64,000 nt of DNA from Meandrina meandrites (Eukaryota > Cnidaria > Anthozoa > Scleractinia > Meandrinidae): NCBI GenBank assembly GCA_963693305.1, contig OY855903.1, forward strand, positions 51,917,150 through 51,981,149, in the 5' to 3' direction. A program made the translations under genes and the position numbers. Under the pieces are notes generated by a model, which did not search any database, was not told the DNA's origin, and saw only the letters and a program-made list of their open reading frames with translations. Shown piece by piece: positions 13,401-23,381 of this stretch. Positions within the stretch are counted from its first letter, which is position 1. Each line of letters begins with the position of its first letter.

Positions 13401-16400
13401 ATTCTTGTGAGGAACACTATTAATAAGTTAACCCAATATCTTTGTTGTTGTCTTTAGGATGAATACCAACAAAACATTATTCCTCAGGTTTGTATCAGAT
13501 TTTACTTGTTTACAATGCAAGTTGTTTTTACAAACCCTTCATTTCAGGTGCACATGCAGTCGGTCGTCATCATCTTACAGAAATCAGTCAACAACTTGCC
13601 CTAGTAACTCAAAATACCTGGAAATGATATTTAGGAAGCCAATACCTTAAAATTTCCACAGGGAGCATGCCCCAGACCTCCCCTACAGGTGCTCTTGCCT
13701 TTGGTGAGCACTCGTGTTATCAGAGGACAGTAACCATTTTTCTTGATCCATGCCTGCATGTGAACATGGTTAGTGGTTTGATTGAGACTGTTACTGCATG
13801 CTGCCCAAATAACCACTGTTACTGTTTTGTTTTTATACCAGGTGCCTTTGTTCCAACTTTTAAGCAAGTTTGATGGGAAATCAGAAAAGGTCTGTTCAAT
13901 GACAACAAATTTCATTCAGTCAAAAATCTTGTTTAGCAGTGAATTAGTTTAGCAATAAGCATACAAGCACAAATGCATTAAAATTTACGTATATTAATGT
14001 GTCATCATGCTGATTCTGAGTTTTGCTCTATTTTGACTATAAAATAATAACTATTGCCACTCAACTTCTTGTTTTAGGAATACAAAACATACAAGGAAAC
14101 GTTTGTCAAGAAATTCGAGCTCACAAGATTACCAAACTACCTCATAATGTGTATCAAGGTTTGTTCCATATTATTTTGTTCATCCATTCCTTTTAATACA
14201 CTATGGAATTTAGAAACAATCAGTCTAAAGTTGTTATGGATTTTTGATAGGAATTTGAAGAACTAAGCCTAATCCAATACTCCTCAGAATTTCTGATGGG
14301 GTTGCCCTATTTTTTAAGTGCATTTCTAAATTCCCATACCCATTTCCAGAGGCACGGGTAGCAGCCCTCAGCAGGTTTCACATGCATGGCTCGCTACACT
14401 TCAAGTGAACAATAGAAAAATCAACAACAACAATGCCCCTTGTCCTCGAAAGAACCAGTAGAATTACCATTTGCTTATCTTAATGGTAAATAAATTTATT
14501 TTCCTCTTCAGATGATATTTTTAGTCATTTCACTTTCGACTTTTTCATTTGAGGAAGAAAATCCTTAGGAAATAAATTTAAAAAAATAAGAACATTTATG
14601 TAGCTACACTTTTGTGGTTCCCTTAAAAAACATAGACTATGAGCAGTCCCTATTTTTGTTTTGGAGTCCATCAAGCATGAGTAAAAAAAAAATTGCCACC
14701 CAGGAAAATTAGGGACGAGGCAAGGCGAGGTGCGAAAAAAAGATTTTTTTGCTCCTCATCCCCAATTTTCATGCAGGACTGCTTGTAGTTTATTAAAAAC
14801 AATAACCCAATTTCTCACCATAAGGCAAAACTGTACCCAATTTATCTGTAAAACAGCTCAATACCCATTTTGGGCCTAGCTGTTATAAAGGATTTTCCCC
14901 TGGGGTATAAGGTAATTTTGTGGGGGTGGTTTAAACATCTCGATTTAAACATTAAATGCTGTTTTAATAAATTGTTGTTTTAAATTTAATTTTTTGTGCA
15001 GAGATTTACAAAAAATATGTTCTTTGTGGAGAAAAATCCTACTGTTGTGAACTTTCCAGTGAAGTAAGTATAAATCTCTTGCTCTCCTGAAGTCTTCTCC
15101 TAGGTATCTATAAAACCTGTTGTACACTTGCATGAACCAGAGCTCACAAAAAGGTCAGGACTGTAAGGTGATCGTGTGATGAATTTGACAATCCTGTGAT
15201 CTACGAAACCTCAAGGAATTTCCTCAAGGTGCACTTTTTCCACAAAACCTGTTGAAGGAGATGATTTGCAATACATTTGTTGAGTTTCTTCCCAGTTATG
15301 TCTATCACACAATTCAAAATTATGTACAGCGAAGTGTTTAAATGCTTCAAAATCATCACATAACCATTTTTTCCATTTGAAGCCAACAAATGTGTGCAGA
15401 ATTTTGTCCTAAATAAAAGTTGCAGTAATTTCTTATAAGTTTTCGTACATAATATTTACCTAACATTGGTTTCAAGCTTCATGTGTGCAAGGATTCTCTC
15501 AGTCATTGTATAATTTTAATTGCTCTGATGCATGGGCCGAAGTTGAATGTGTCTTCAACTCTTGCCCACCGTTCTGCTGTGTATTAACTTCATAAGAAAT
15601 GGTTATAATAATTATAGTCATAATTATTATTGTTATTTCCAGGGGGGTGGACATGGCAGAGTTCCTGGTGGCAGACCCTGCCATACAAGACGCGCATCCT
15701 CACACACAGTATGATCTCATAGCGAACATTTGTCATGAAGGAGAACCAGGCAAAGGTAGGGTGACGCATTTTCGTCTGATTGAATATGTAGAGCTTGAGT
15801 TAGCCTTGTGGCAAGTCAGATAGTTGCTTATGTCGAGTTTCAATAGTGTGAAGCATTAGTGATTAGGAGTTCTTCTACTCAGGCTTTTAGCCAGATAGGA
15901 AGTCCAAGAGTCCTATGGACGGCCACTTTTCATAGAAAATTAATATGAACAATTGTATACAGAGGTTTTTTAGCAAATCATTGGAAATCTTTAGATATCT
16001 TTGCACTCATAACTGCAGAAAAACACCTTGCATGCTCCTCAGGCCCTCCTATGGGAACAGAGTTAGGCCTAATAAAAATGTTGGACTCCCAATTTTGAAA
16101 TTCAGGCTAAAAGCCTGCTTCTACTCTCGTCTGGATGGGACGCTAGTCGAGGGTTACCCCTGTTGCTACGACAAGACTTTGTTAGCTAACAAAGGTTTTT
16201 TAGAGGTATTAGTTTCGTGAATGCATGAATAGACTGTTCAAAGGTTTTTATTTTCTCCTGTTATTCTTTGGTTTTGCTGAACATGGGAAAAGACTCACAG
16301 GAGAACTTGATGCCTTGGCCTGCTGTTTCTTTTGCGCTGAAAAATAGAGAGGCTATGAACAGGCTAAGACATGCATGGTGACCTCAGAACTTTGTTCCAA

Positions 16401-17594
16401 AAAGATTCTAAAGAATTTGGAAATGGACAAATTATAATCTACTAAATGCTGTATTTCTTCCTTTTACAGGTGCTGGGAATTTTAAAGTCCACATTCTACA
16501 CAAAGTAAGTTGCATTTGTGGTTCAAAGTGCAATGCCTTTTTGTACAGAATTCAATGTTGAAGTTATAACAGACCTGTTGCGCCGTTGAAATGCTCCGAG
16601 ATGGTAGCTGTTAAAGCTACTCTACAACCCGAGGGTAAATTAAGTATTCACTTCATTTCACTTCACTTCACTTCACTTCACTTCACTTCACTTCACTTCA
16701 CTTCACTTCACTTCACTTCACTTCACTTCACTTCACTTCACTTCACTTCACTTCACTTCACTTCACTTCACTTCACTTCACTTCACTTCACTTCACTTCA
16801 CTTCACTTCACTTCACTTCACTTCACTTCACTTCACTTCACTTCACTTCACTTCACTTCACTTCACTTCACTTCACTTCACTTCACTTCACTTCACTTCA
16901 CTTCACTTCACTTCACTTCACTTCACTTCACTTCACTTCACTTCACTTCACTTCACTTCACACTGTACCATTTAACTTTAATATCTAAACTATTGTGATG
17001 CGTTCATCACAGTGGACAGAGCTAGACCAAACTATTTCTTGTTCTTTTTATCAGGGAGCGAACAAGTGGTATGAGCTCCAAGATCTTCACGTGAAAGAAA
17101 TTCTTCCTCAAGTGATAACTCTGTCGGATTCCTATATACAGGTAACTCAGTTAAGGCGGTGGCAAACGGGAACATTGTTGCGGACACAAATGTTTCCCCG
17201 TTTGCCCGCGCGCAACATTTGTTGCGGACACAAAATTTGTGTTCGAGACACAAAAAATGTTTCTGATTTCTTTCAGAAAACATTTTGTGTCCGCAACAAA
17301 TGTTTCCCGGTTTGCGCAGCATAGAAACAATAATGAGCAACAATGTGTCCGCAACATTGTGTCCTCGTTAATGAGAATTGTTTGAAGGAAATAAGCCCCT
17401 CCCCCCCCCCCAAAAAAAAAAAATAAAATAATAATAATAATAATAATAATTTGTATTTTGCATTGTCAGAGAATTCCGTCCAAACAGAAATCCAAAGATT
17501 TTTGAAATGCAAGCTTTTCTTTCAAACCGTTATGGAGGTTAACTCTTTGTTATTGTTGTTGCTATTCTAGATATACGAGTTACAGAAAGAGTAA
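4471..17594 (+). CDS. USP39: USP39/Sad1 homologue, tri-snRNP splicing factor with inactive USP fold (22 exons, 498 aa)
   Basis: USP39 (yeast Sad1p) acts in the nucleus in U4/U6.U5 tri-snRNP function during splicing. Exons by GT/AG borders and frame: 4471-4570, 5872-5923, 6443-6537, 6630-6709, 7104-7160, 7347-7443, 8069-8124, 8603-8699, 10032-10114, 10329-10374, 10984-11061, 11644-11708, 11957-12002, 12820-12884, 13458-13487, 13842-13889, 14078-14158, 15002-15063, 15643-15755, 16470-16504, 17055-17141, 17571-17594. They sum to 1497 nt with every junction in phase. After a short acidic N-terminus, residues about 40-128 form the UBP zinc finger (HCPYLDT, CLVCGKYFQG, SHAYTHS, HHVFLN). The USP-like domain starts near residue 161. 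Its cysteine box reads GLNNIKANDYLN, so Asp stands where active proteases have Cys, and the GHY histidine motif is also missing. Both features are known for USP39. The human protein has a longer N-terminal arm. Introns hold several small transposons, listed separately. Confidence 0.96.
5985..6180 (+). mobile_element. Degraded fragment related to the 18798 G-run element
   Basis: A G-rich stretch followed by GGTACTCCCAATAATAGC-type sequence resembles the left side of the 18798-19223 element (GGGGTACTCCCTATAATGGC). It is truncated and lies in a USP39 intron. Confidence 0.35.
9021..9615 (+). repeat. Dispersed repeat R1, copy 1, split by a MITE
   Basis: The left half (9021-9264, CCCCATCAGGCCAGA) and right half (9444-9615, CCCCGGCCAGGGCTTAAACC) match the ends of an uninterrupted relative at 13070-13285. 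The 179-bp palindromic element at 9265-9443 interrupts the copy, so that MITE inserted later. I cannot name the family. Confidence 0.55.
9265..9443. mobile_element. Palindromic MITE family M1, copy A
   Basis: The ends read GTTCCAGAAAATATTCATAC and GTATGGATATTTTCTGGAAC, near-perfect inverted repeats. Between them is a C-rich core with CCCACCCCTCTGGAAATTCC. The same core recurs at 22880-23226 (two copies) and 41497-41687. No transposase is encoded, so this is a non-autonomous DNA transposon. Because the palindrome is open in several frames, copies can be mis-annotated as proteins. Confidence 0.85.
9625..9911. mobile_element. MITE family M2, 287 bp
   Basis: The ends TTAAGACGGTTTCTGCTGAA and TTCAGCGGAAACCATCTTAA are inverted copies with 18 of 20 matches. 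TTAA at both outer edges may be a target-site duplication. The left end of a second copy begins at 63711 (AAGACGGTTTCCGCTGAAAG). Confidence 0.7.
13070..13285 (+). repeat. Dispersed repeat R1, copy 2 (uninterrupted)
   Basis: It shares CCCATCAGGCCAGA, a GTGGA-AGAGGCACT word and GCCCCCGGCCAGGGCT with the split copy at 9021-9615, in the same order. It lies in the USP39 intron after exon 14. The family is not identified. Confidence 0.5.
14632..14795. mobile_element. Small palindromic element in a USP39 intron
   Basis: The ends ACTATGAGCAGTCC and GGACTGCTTGTAGTT are imperfect inverted repeats. Secondary inverted words lie just inside, such as AATTAGGGACGAGG and CCTCATCCCCAATT. This suggests a MITE of about 160 bp. 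Confidence 0.5.
15877..16125. mobile_element. Palindromic MITE of about 250 bp in a USP39 intron
   Basis: The left end has CAGGCTTTTAGCC followed by GGAAGTCCAA. The right end has TTGGACTCCC followed by GGCTAAAAGCCTG. These match as inverted repeats; no coding capacity. Confidence 0.6.
16647..16961. repeat. (CTTCA)n pentanucleotide microsatellite, about 60 copies
   Basis: An almost uninterrupted run of CTTCA, with one early variant unit (TTTCA), spans about 310 bp between USP39 exons 20 and 21. It produces a false open frame of Ser-Leu-His-Phe-Thr repeats. Confidence 0.98.
17151..17372. mobile_element. Dispersed repeat family M3, copy 1
   Basis: Inverted words ATTGTTGCGGACACAAATGT and ACATTTGTTGCGGACACAAA recur around a central stretch reading TTCTGATTTCTTTCAGAA, itself a partial palindrome. 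Another copy lies at 43597-43790 in the PIWI gene. It begins ten bases after USP39 exon 21, in the last intron. Confidence 0.7.
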
Positions 17595-17748
17595 CTGATG
17601 TCAAAAAGCCCACGATAACAGCTTTGCAGAACTTCAGCAGCAGTGTACAGATGTGGAAATCATTTGTCCTTGTCGCGTGAAGCATACCTTACAGCGGATG
17701 CCTTCCAACAATTTTATGAGACGCATTCATGGTTGATAGCAAAGGCCA

Positions 17749-17771
17749 AATAAATACACACTGCCAATAAA
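17749..17771 (+). promoter_or_regulatory. Poly(A) signals for USP39
   Basis: Two AATAAA words (17749-17754 and 17766-17771) lie about 155-180 bases after the stop codon. Confidence 0.65.
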
Positions 17772-18797
17772 AGCACTTAAAATATGACAATAGAGTGATT
17801 TTATTTAACCGGTGAAACAATATCTAACAGTTAGTGTTTAAGAGTTGAAACTAAAGAAAAAAATAATAGAATAAGTGTTACATTACAGTTTTTAGTAAAA
17901 TCACTCTAGCTGTTTATTCTGTATATGAGGAAGAACCACAAGTTACTATCAATCCAGCAGCTCATCTAATAGCAACGGAGAACGCACAACTGCCTCTAAT
18001 CTAACTCTGACAACGTCCTGCAGATACCCAAACCTAGGACTAATTATCTTAAGTGCAGTTTTGGTTATTCCGGGGCTGTTCTATGGAATGGACTGCCATC
18101 AGAATTTTTACAAGATCTAGAAAGGGAATAAATGACATTCCTCAACGGGCGCTCGCACGGCAAACACGTCAACCAGTGTTGTAGTTTTCTTTTTTTCTTT
18201 TATCTTTTCATACTGATAGTTTTTAACCGTGTCTAAATAAAGTTTGTCTAATCTTGTCCACAGATCTCCAGATTACCTCTCTAGAGTCTGTAAATTCACA
18301 GATGTATTCCTTTGAATTTTTATTCAAAATAAAACCACTTTCTAAATACCTTTCCGTTTTCATGCTTTCCCATTTTTAAGTTGGATTATCTATATTTGAT
18401 GCATGTGTTAACTACCTAAAGAAGTGATACTCCAAAAATGAATTCAAATAAAGGATCACATATACAGACAAAAGTATACAGGTTCAGTCAATTTCCTCTT
18501 GGAATCTTCTTTATTTGAGTGTCATCAAAGTTTTCACATGCCGGACTTAGGCCCTGAGAACACATCAGTTTTCATTTCAAAACGGAATATTTTTTTTCTG
18601 TTTTTATATAAAAAAAATTGCTACCACACGTATCATTTTCGTCCATCCACACCAGGAGCCCGTTTCTCGAAAGCCCAGGAAGCTTTTCGGGCCAGCAAAG
18701 CCATTTTGAGTTATCTGTAACTTCAAAACAGAGACGTGTATAGACCTGGAACTTTGTATGAAGGGAACCCATGTTCATATTAAAATTATCATGGAAT
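17772..18797. other. Intergenic region downstream of USP39
   Basis: AT-rich DNA without a recognised gene. A stretch around 17930-18240 has the look of an old retrotransposon fragment on the plus strand (the words AVLVIPGLFYGMDCHQNF can be read), but I cannot name it. Confidence 0.3.
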
Positions 18798-19223
18798 CCC
18801 GGGGGGGGGGGGGGGGTACTCCCTATAATGGCCTATACGGGATTTCACAAGTTTAGGTATATGAAAGGGTAGGAAAATCTTCGTTCGGGTTTTAAAAAGG
18901 GCCTCGAATTAAAACAGATCAAGCAGACGCAACTTATGACTGTTTCATTTAAATTTATTACGCGCTACGTGAAAAAAATGACAAGAAGACTTCCTGTTTT
19001 AACGATTTATTCACAAGGCGGGCCAGTGAGAGTGGTTACAAATTAAACTACAGTAGTTAGGTATATGAAAGGGGTGCCTTTTTCCAATAAAAGGTATACG
19101 AAAGGGGTGCCTTTTTTGAAAAAAATGGTATATAAAAGGGTAAGGGGTTGGACCTCGGGGCGGAGCCTCCCCGTATAAAACTTTTTTAAGTACCCCCCCC
19201 CCCCCCCCCCCCCCCCCCCCGGG
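18798..19223. mobile_element. hAT-like non-autonomous element with G-run/C-run ends and 8-bp TSD
   Basis: The element begins CCCGGGGG followed by a run of G and GTACTCCC. It ends with AAGTACC, a long C run and GGG. Direct 8-bp copies of CATGGAAT flank it exactly (18790-18797 and 19224-19231). An 8-bp target duplication is typical of the hAT superfamily. The interior contains GGTATATGAAAGGG words in both halves and no transposase. Confidence 0.7.
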
Positions 19224-19231
19224 CATGGAAT

Positions 19232-21160
19232 TAAACAGCTCTGTAATCATAAGGTTTCAGACTTTACTATGGCTTTCCGGGTGCAAAAACTTTTCGGGAC
19301 CATCGAGAAGGGGGCGTATCTTCGGAAATCTAAAAAAAATATATATATATTCTTTTTGGCGAAAAGCGTCTCTTATATAATTAAACCGGCTGGTTTGGTA
19401 GAGTTTTTTTCATTACATTGCTGCAATTTTATGATATCATTTATGAAATACAGAATGAAAGCTTTGCGAATATTAAAATCACTATTCAGTTCAATACGGA
19501 GGTTCAAAACCCGGTCATCGCTACGAAAATAACAAAATACATCAAAACAAAAACAAAATAGATCACACAGAATTGACCTTTTTTAACTCCTTGGCCAGAG
19601 TGTTTTTCAGAGAGGTCCGCAACTATTTGTGTTTTGGACTTCGGAGCTCACGTCTTTTGCGAATAAAAGGATTTATACTATGGCGGAGACCCTTAATTTC
19701 ACAAGCCTCGCATATACGCTGGCCTGATCACTCTGCTCACGTATCCTGTGTTAACCTGCGTTGCTGAACGCAGTTTTAGCGGCATGAAGAGATTAAAGGG
19801 GCTTTGTCACGGATTTTAACAGATTTTTGAACAGCCAAAACTTATATTTGTGGCGTAGAAGACCTTAAAATAATGGGCCATTTTTATTAAAAATTGCTAT
19901 ACAAAAGCTTAGAAAAGCACCGCCGAGGGAATTCAGGCCCAGATAAACGATCGGCTGGTGTTCAGTTCATTTGCTGTCTTGTGGCGTGAAAACTGTCTGA
20001 TAACTAAGAGCCGCACCTCTTTCATGGCTTTAAAAACCTGAAAACAAAAAAGAAAGGGAATAATATAATCGAAGTCTGCTTTTGACAAAAGAAAAACATT
20101 TGTTATGTTTATCTCTTCGAGTTCTCATCGCATTTGTGGTAGTCTCCATTCGTTTTCAGCGTTTTCGAGGAGACAACAAAGGCATTGGTGATCGTGCGTG
20201 TACAGGGCCCGCGCAGCAAGACTTTGAGTGATGGACCGGGCTAAAACGCTAGGGGGTCCGGGAGAATAGTCCCCCGGGAAAATTTGGATTTTCGTTTTTC
20301 TCGGATACCGAAAAATGCATTTAAATTTATAAAATGCCACGTTCAACGCATTAGACATTGTTGTATATTGCTCAAAAGCGCAATATCTGTACAACAGTTC
20401 AAAAATACCAAAGATTTCTAAGAGCCCGACCTTTAGATTTACAATCTAATCCTGATTAAAAAAAAAGTAATTTCAAAATAATTTACTTCAAATGAACCAG
20501 GAATGCTAAACACATTTCAACTCAACGGTAAATAAACGATGTCTCAATCAAAATGAAAATAATGAGCATTTAATTTCTCTTTATTTTACTGTTACGATCG
20601 GCTCATTTGTTAGCGATATCAGGCAAGGCAAAGTTTTTCTGTTCTTTCTTTATGGCTGTTTTCTGTTGTCAGGTTGCTAAGTCTTTCTTGCATCACTGTT
20701 GAGCGAAGCCCGGGGTGTTTTCAGTCTTCGGGCGGTGGAAAACGGTCGCTCACCAAATGCACGCGTTGCTGGATTTACCAGTATAAACTGGCATACCGTG
20801 ATAACGTCGTTTGTCATGTTCCTTTCTAGCGCAGGTAACTCTTTAATTTTAACTTCAAGGTCAAAAAAACATATAAAATTACATTCCCTTGAAATGTTTT
20901 CGTTTCTTTCTTGTTATTGGAAAAAGGGGGGGTCAGGAAGGGGGGCTAAAGCTCCCCCAGCGGTCCCTGGTGTGTGCCATGCCCATGGCGCAATTTTTAT
21001 GCATTTCAGCTGCACAACTCTCTCCTACGCAGAGGCCTCTTTTAGTTTTTCAAGAGAAGTTAAAAAGTAAGCGCATGCAGCCTGGCGTAGGAGCCTTTGC
21101 GGAAGAAAGGCTGCCTAACAAGTAAAGCAACTTTGGACAATTTTGACGACGGCATTCGAC
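19232..21160. other. Intergenic region, no recognised gene
   Basis: Repeat-like DNA: a word such as GGGGCTTTGTCACGGATTTT (19799) has the look of dispersed elements, but I cannot delimit any copy. Open frames here are short and show no known family. Confidence 0.35.
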
Positions 21161-21770
21161 TTAGGGACGGACCATTATTTTTCTGGAGGAGGGGGGGGGG
21201 GATGAAAAATCTCTCTCTGCAAACTTTTTGTTTTTATCTATGCACCTCTGCAAACATTTTTTTTTCTAACAACACCTTCCTGCAAACAATTTTTTTTTCG
21301 ATCTTTTTTAACCACGATCTGTCACAAAAAGGAGGTTCGCTTTTGCTGCCATCAATCGTTATTTAATTCAATACTTTATGGTGGCGACCAATAAACACCT
21401 CTGAACTGAGCATACTTTAGTTATTGTTCACTTCCATGGGAAGTTGTAGCTAGGCACGCGACTCTGCTATATATGCTGTTCTTTGCTAGTTGTATTCATT
21501 CCCTGAAGAAGTCTCAGTTAGAGACGAAACGCGTCGGAAATAAACGACAAGCTTACAACTACAAGAAGTCTTTCCTTGTGCTGTGCACTAGACTTCGTTA
21601 AAAAATTAAAAAATTAAAAAAAGTTTCTCTGACTTCTATGCAAACTATTTTTTTAATACATATTATGTTTGCAAACAATTTATTTTGTCTTTTTAGGCCC
21701 TGCAAACAATTTTTTTAAATATTTTTCATCCCCCCCCCCCCCCTCCAGAAAAATAATGGTCCGTCCCTTA
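21161..21770. mobile_element. 610-bp element with near-perfect terminal inverted repeats
   Basis: The ends TTAGGGACGGACCATTATTT and AAATAATGGTCCGTCCCTTA are inverted copies, continuing through CTGGAGG and a homopolymer G (left) or C (right) run. Next inside are GATGAAAAAT and ATTTTTCATC, then several TGCAAAC/TTTTTT words. The central part (about 21390-21600) differs in character, carries the hairpin motif at 21503, and may be a second element inserted in the first. Confidence 0.75.
21494..21541 (+). ncRNA. Hammerhead-ribozyme-like hairpin motif, candidate 1
   Basis: The strand reads CTGAAGA (21503-21509), then a hairpin GTCTC-AGTTA-GAGAC, then GAAA and the palindrome ACGCGT followed by C. 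In a hammerhead, CUGANGA, helix II, GAAA, helix III and a cleavage C occur in this order. CC before and GG after could start helix I. One extra A lies between CTGAAGA and helix II, which departs from the canonical core, so activity is uncertain. Minimal hammerheads with a tiny palindromic helix III are known from Penelope-like retroelements. This could instead be a decayed copy or only a structural look-alike. Confidence 0.35.
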
Positions 21771-22879
21771 GCACACAAAACTACGTAGCATGCCGTCCTC
21801 AGTTTTGTTAAAGAAATGCTCGTACCAGACGTCACGTTAAGTGCAGATAAAACCAAATTAATTGCAAGGCTGGTACTCAGGCAGAAGCCACCACAGGTGT
21901 GGCTCTTTGTAGATTTTGTGTAAGCGTTCCGTCGAATTGAGAATGGTCCTGAAGACGACTAGCTCTGCTAGTTGAAATATTGGCCAATAAATTGTGCCCT
22001 TCTGCCGTAGCACCAACCTTGCAATCAATGTGGTGTAATCTGTTGAGTGTGACGTCATAGTGACATTACTCTCAATGGCTAACCGTTGATTATCCAATTG
22101 ATAGTCAATGGAAACTTTTTAAGAATGAGCTTTAGCCTTGTCGTATCAATGGAGTTGGTACAAGAGCACAGCTATAATACTCCCGACAAATTAAACTAAT
22201 ATATAACCTATCATTTTGTTCTCCAAAACATTAGAAAATAACGATATAAAAAGTTTCAACACTTAACATTTAGTACACGCTGTACATACACCGATTCACC
22301 GATTCTGATTCACCACCGATTTATCGTAGCTGACAAATCATCAGTAACAGGCTCGGTAACCGACCACATAAGTTTTGCCACAAATTAACCATTATCATGA
22401 AGAAACATTTCTTTAGAATGTAGCAACCTTAGTAAAATTAATTTTACTAAAGGTTGCAAGACAAAATGGACTGCAGAGATGCAGAAATAACAAGATAATT
22501 TCAAAATAATATACTTTATTTTATCCCTACAAAGAACTACAGTAGTATTATCTGTGTTATAAATCTGTACAATGTAAGCTTTACTCAACAAATTTCTCGA
22601 ATATAATCTCACTTTTCATATTCACATCTGCCAATTGAATGCACCTTTAAAAAAATCTTTAATAAATAAATATTATACTCAACATATAATAGTCTGTTTT
22701 GTAAACTGTTTTGAGCAGTAAGCTCTCAGCAAATTTCAAATGCATGAGAACAGTGCTTAATAAGCTTACTTTGTGAGAAAATTAATTTCTTAATGTTTAC
22801 AAAGACATTTTCTTTTTTACAAATAAAACAAGTCTATCAAAAAGCTTGAATCAAACTAATTCAATATGAATTAAATGCT
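21771..22879. other. Intergenic repeat-like DNA
   Basis: No gene recognised. The 21830-22100 part carries the second hairpin motif (21949). The rest is AT-rich and downstream of the minus-strand UPF0561 gene. Confidence 0.35.
21949..21990 (+). ncRNA. Hammerhead-like hairpin motif, candidate 2
   Basis: Architecture parallels the 21503 motif: CTGAAGA, one extra base, hairpin ACTAG-CTCTG-CTAGT, GAAA, then the palindrome TATTGGCCAATA ending in AATAAA. The hairpin sequence is different while the frame of CTGAAGA and GAAA is kept, as expected for conserved structure. Family unknown; it may be the end of a retroelement. Confidence 0.3.
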
Positions 22880-23040
22880 GTTCCAGAAAATATCCATACC
22901 CCTCCCACAGAAGTTTTTTGGTTTGAATCTCCCCACCCCTCTGGAAATTCCAGTTAAGCCCCATTTTTGGCTTTTGAAACCTGCCCCCCCACCAGAATTT
23001 CCATTGACCTTCCACAGGTGGGAATGGATATTTTCTGAAC
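22880..23040. mobile_element. Palindromic MITE family M1, copy B1
   Basis: It starts GTTCCAGAAAATATCCATAC and ends GGATATTTTCTGAAC, with the same C-rich core and orientation as copy A (9265). It lies next to copy B2 in opposite orientation. Confidence 0.8.
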
Positions 23041-23053
23041 TGCACATTGTGCA

Positions 23054-23226
23054 GTTCCAGAAAATATATACCCCATGGAAGGTCACTGGAAATTCCGTGG
23101 GGGTGGGGGGTCTCGAAAGCCAAAATTTTTAAAGGAAAGTATGGAGCTTAACTGGAATTTCCAGAGGGGTGGGGAGATTCAAACCAAAATGCCTTCCATG
23201 GGAGGGGTATGGATATTTTCTGGAAC
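23054..23226. mobile_element. Palindromic MITE family M1, copy B2 (inverted)
   Basis: Ends GTTCCAGAAAATATA and TATGGATATTTTCTGGAAC. The core is the reverse complement of copy B1, giving a tail-to-tail pair separated by 13 bases. The pair lies just past the 3' end of the UPF0561 gene. Confidence 0.8.
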
Positions 23227-23240
23227 AATACATTACACTT

Positions 23241-23246
23241 TTTATT
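23241..23246 (-). promoter_or_regulatory. Possible poly(A) signal for the UPF0561 gene
   Basis: AATAAA on the minus strand, about 135 bases after the stop codon of the minus-strand gene. Confidence 0.4.
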
Positions 23247-23381
23247 GTCATTTCCTGTTCAAAGAACTAGGCAGGCAACGATACATGTATGCTTCACAGC
23301 ATATCACTGATGATGATACTAGCATGGTTTCAGTTCGATAACATGGAGGTATTTTACAAAACATAACTGTCCTCTCATCTG

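Noticed and set aside
16586..16975. 129-codon frame of Ser-Leu-His-Phe-Thr repeats
   Set aside because: It is the CTTCA microsatellite translated, within a USP39 intron.
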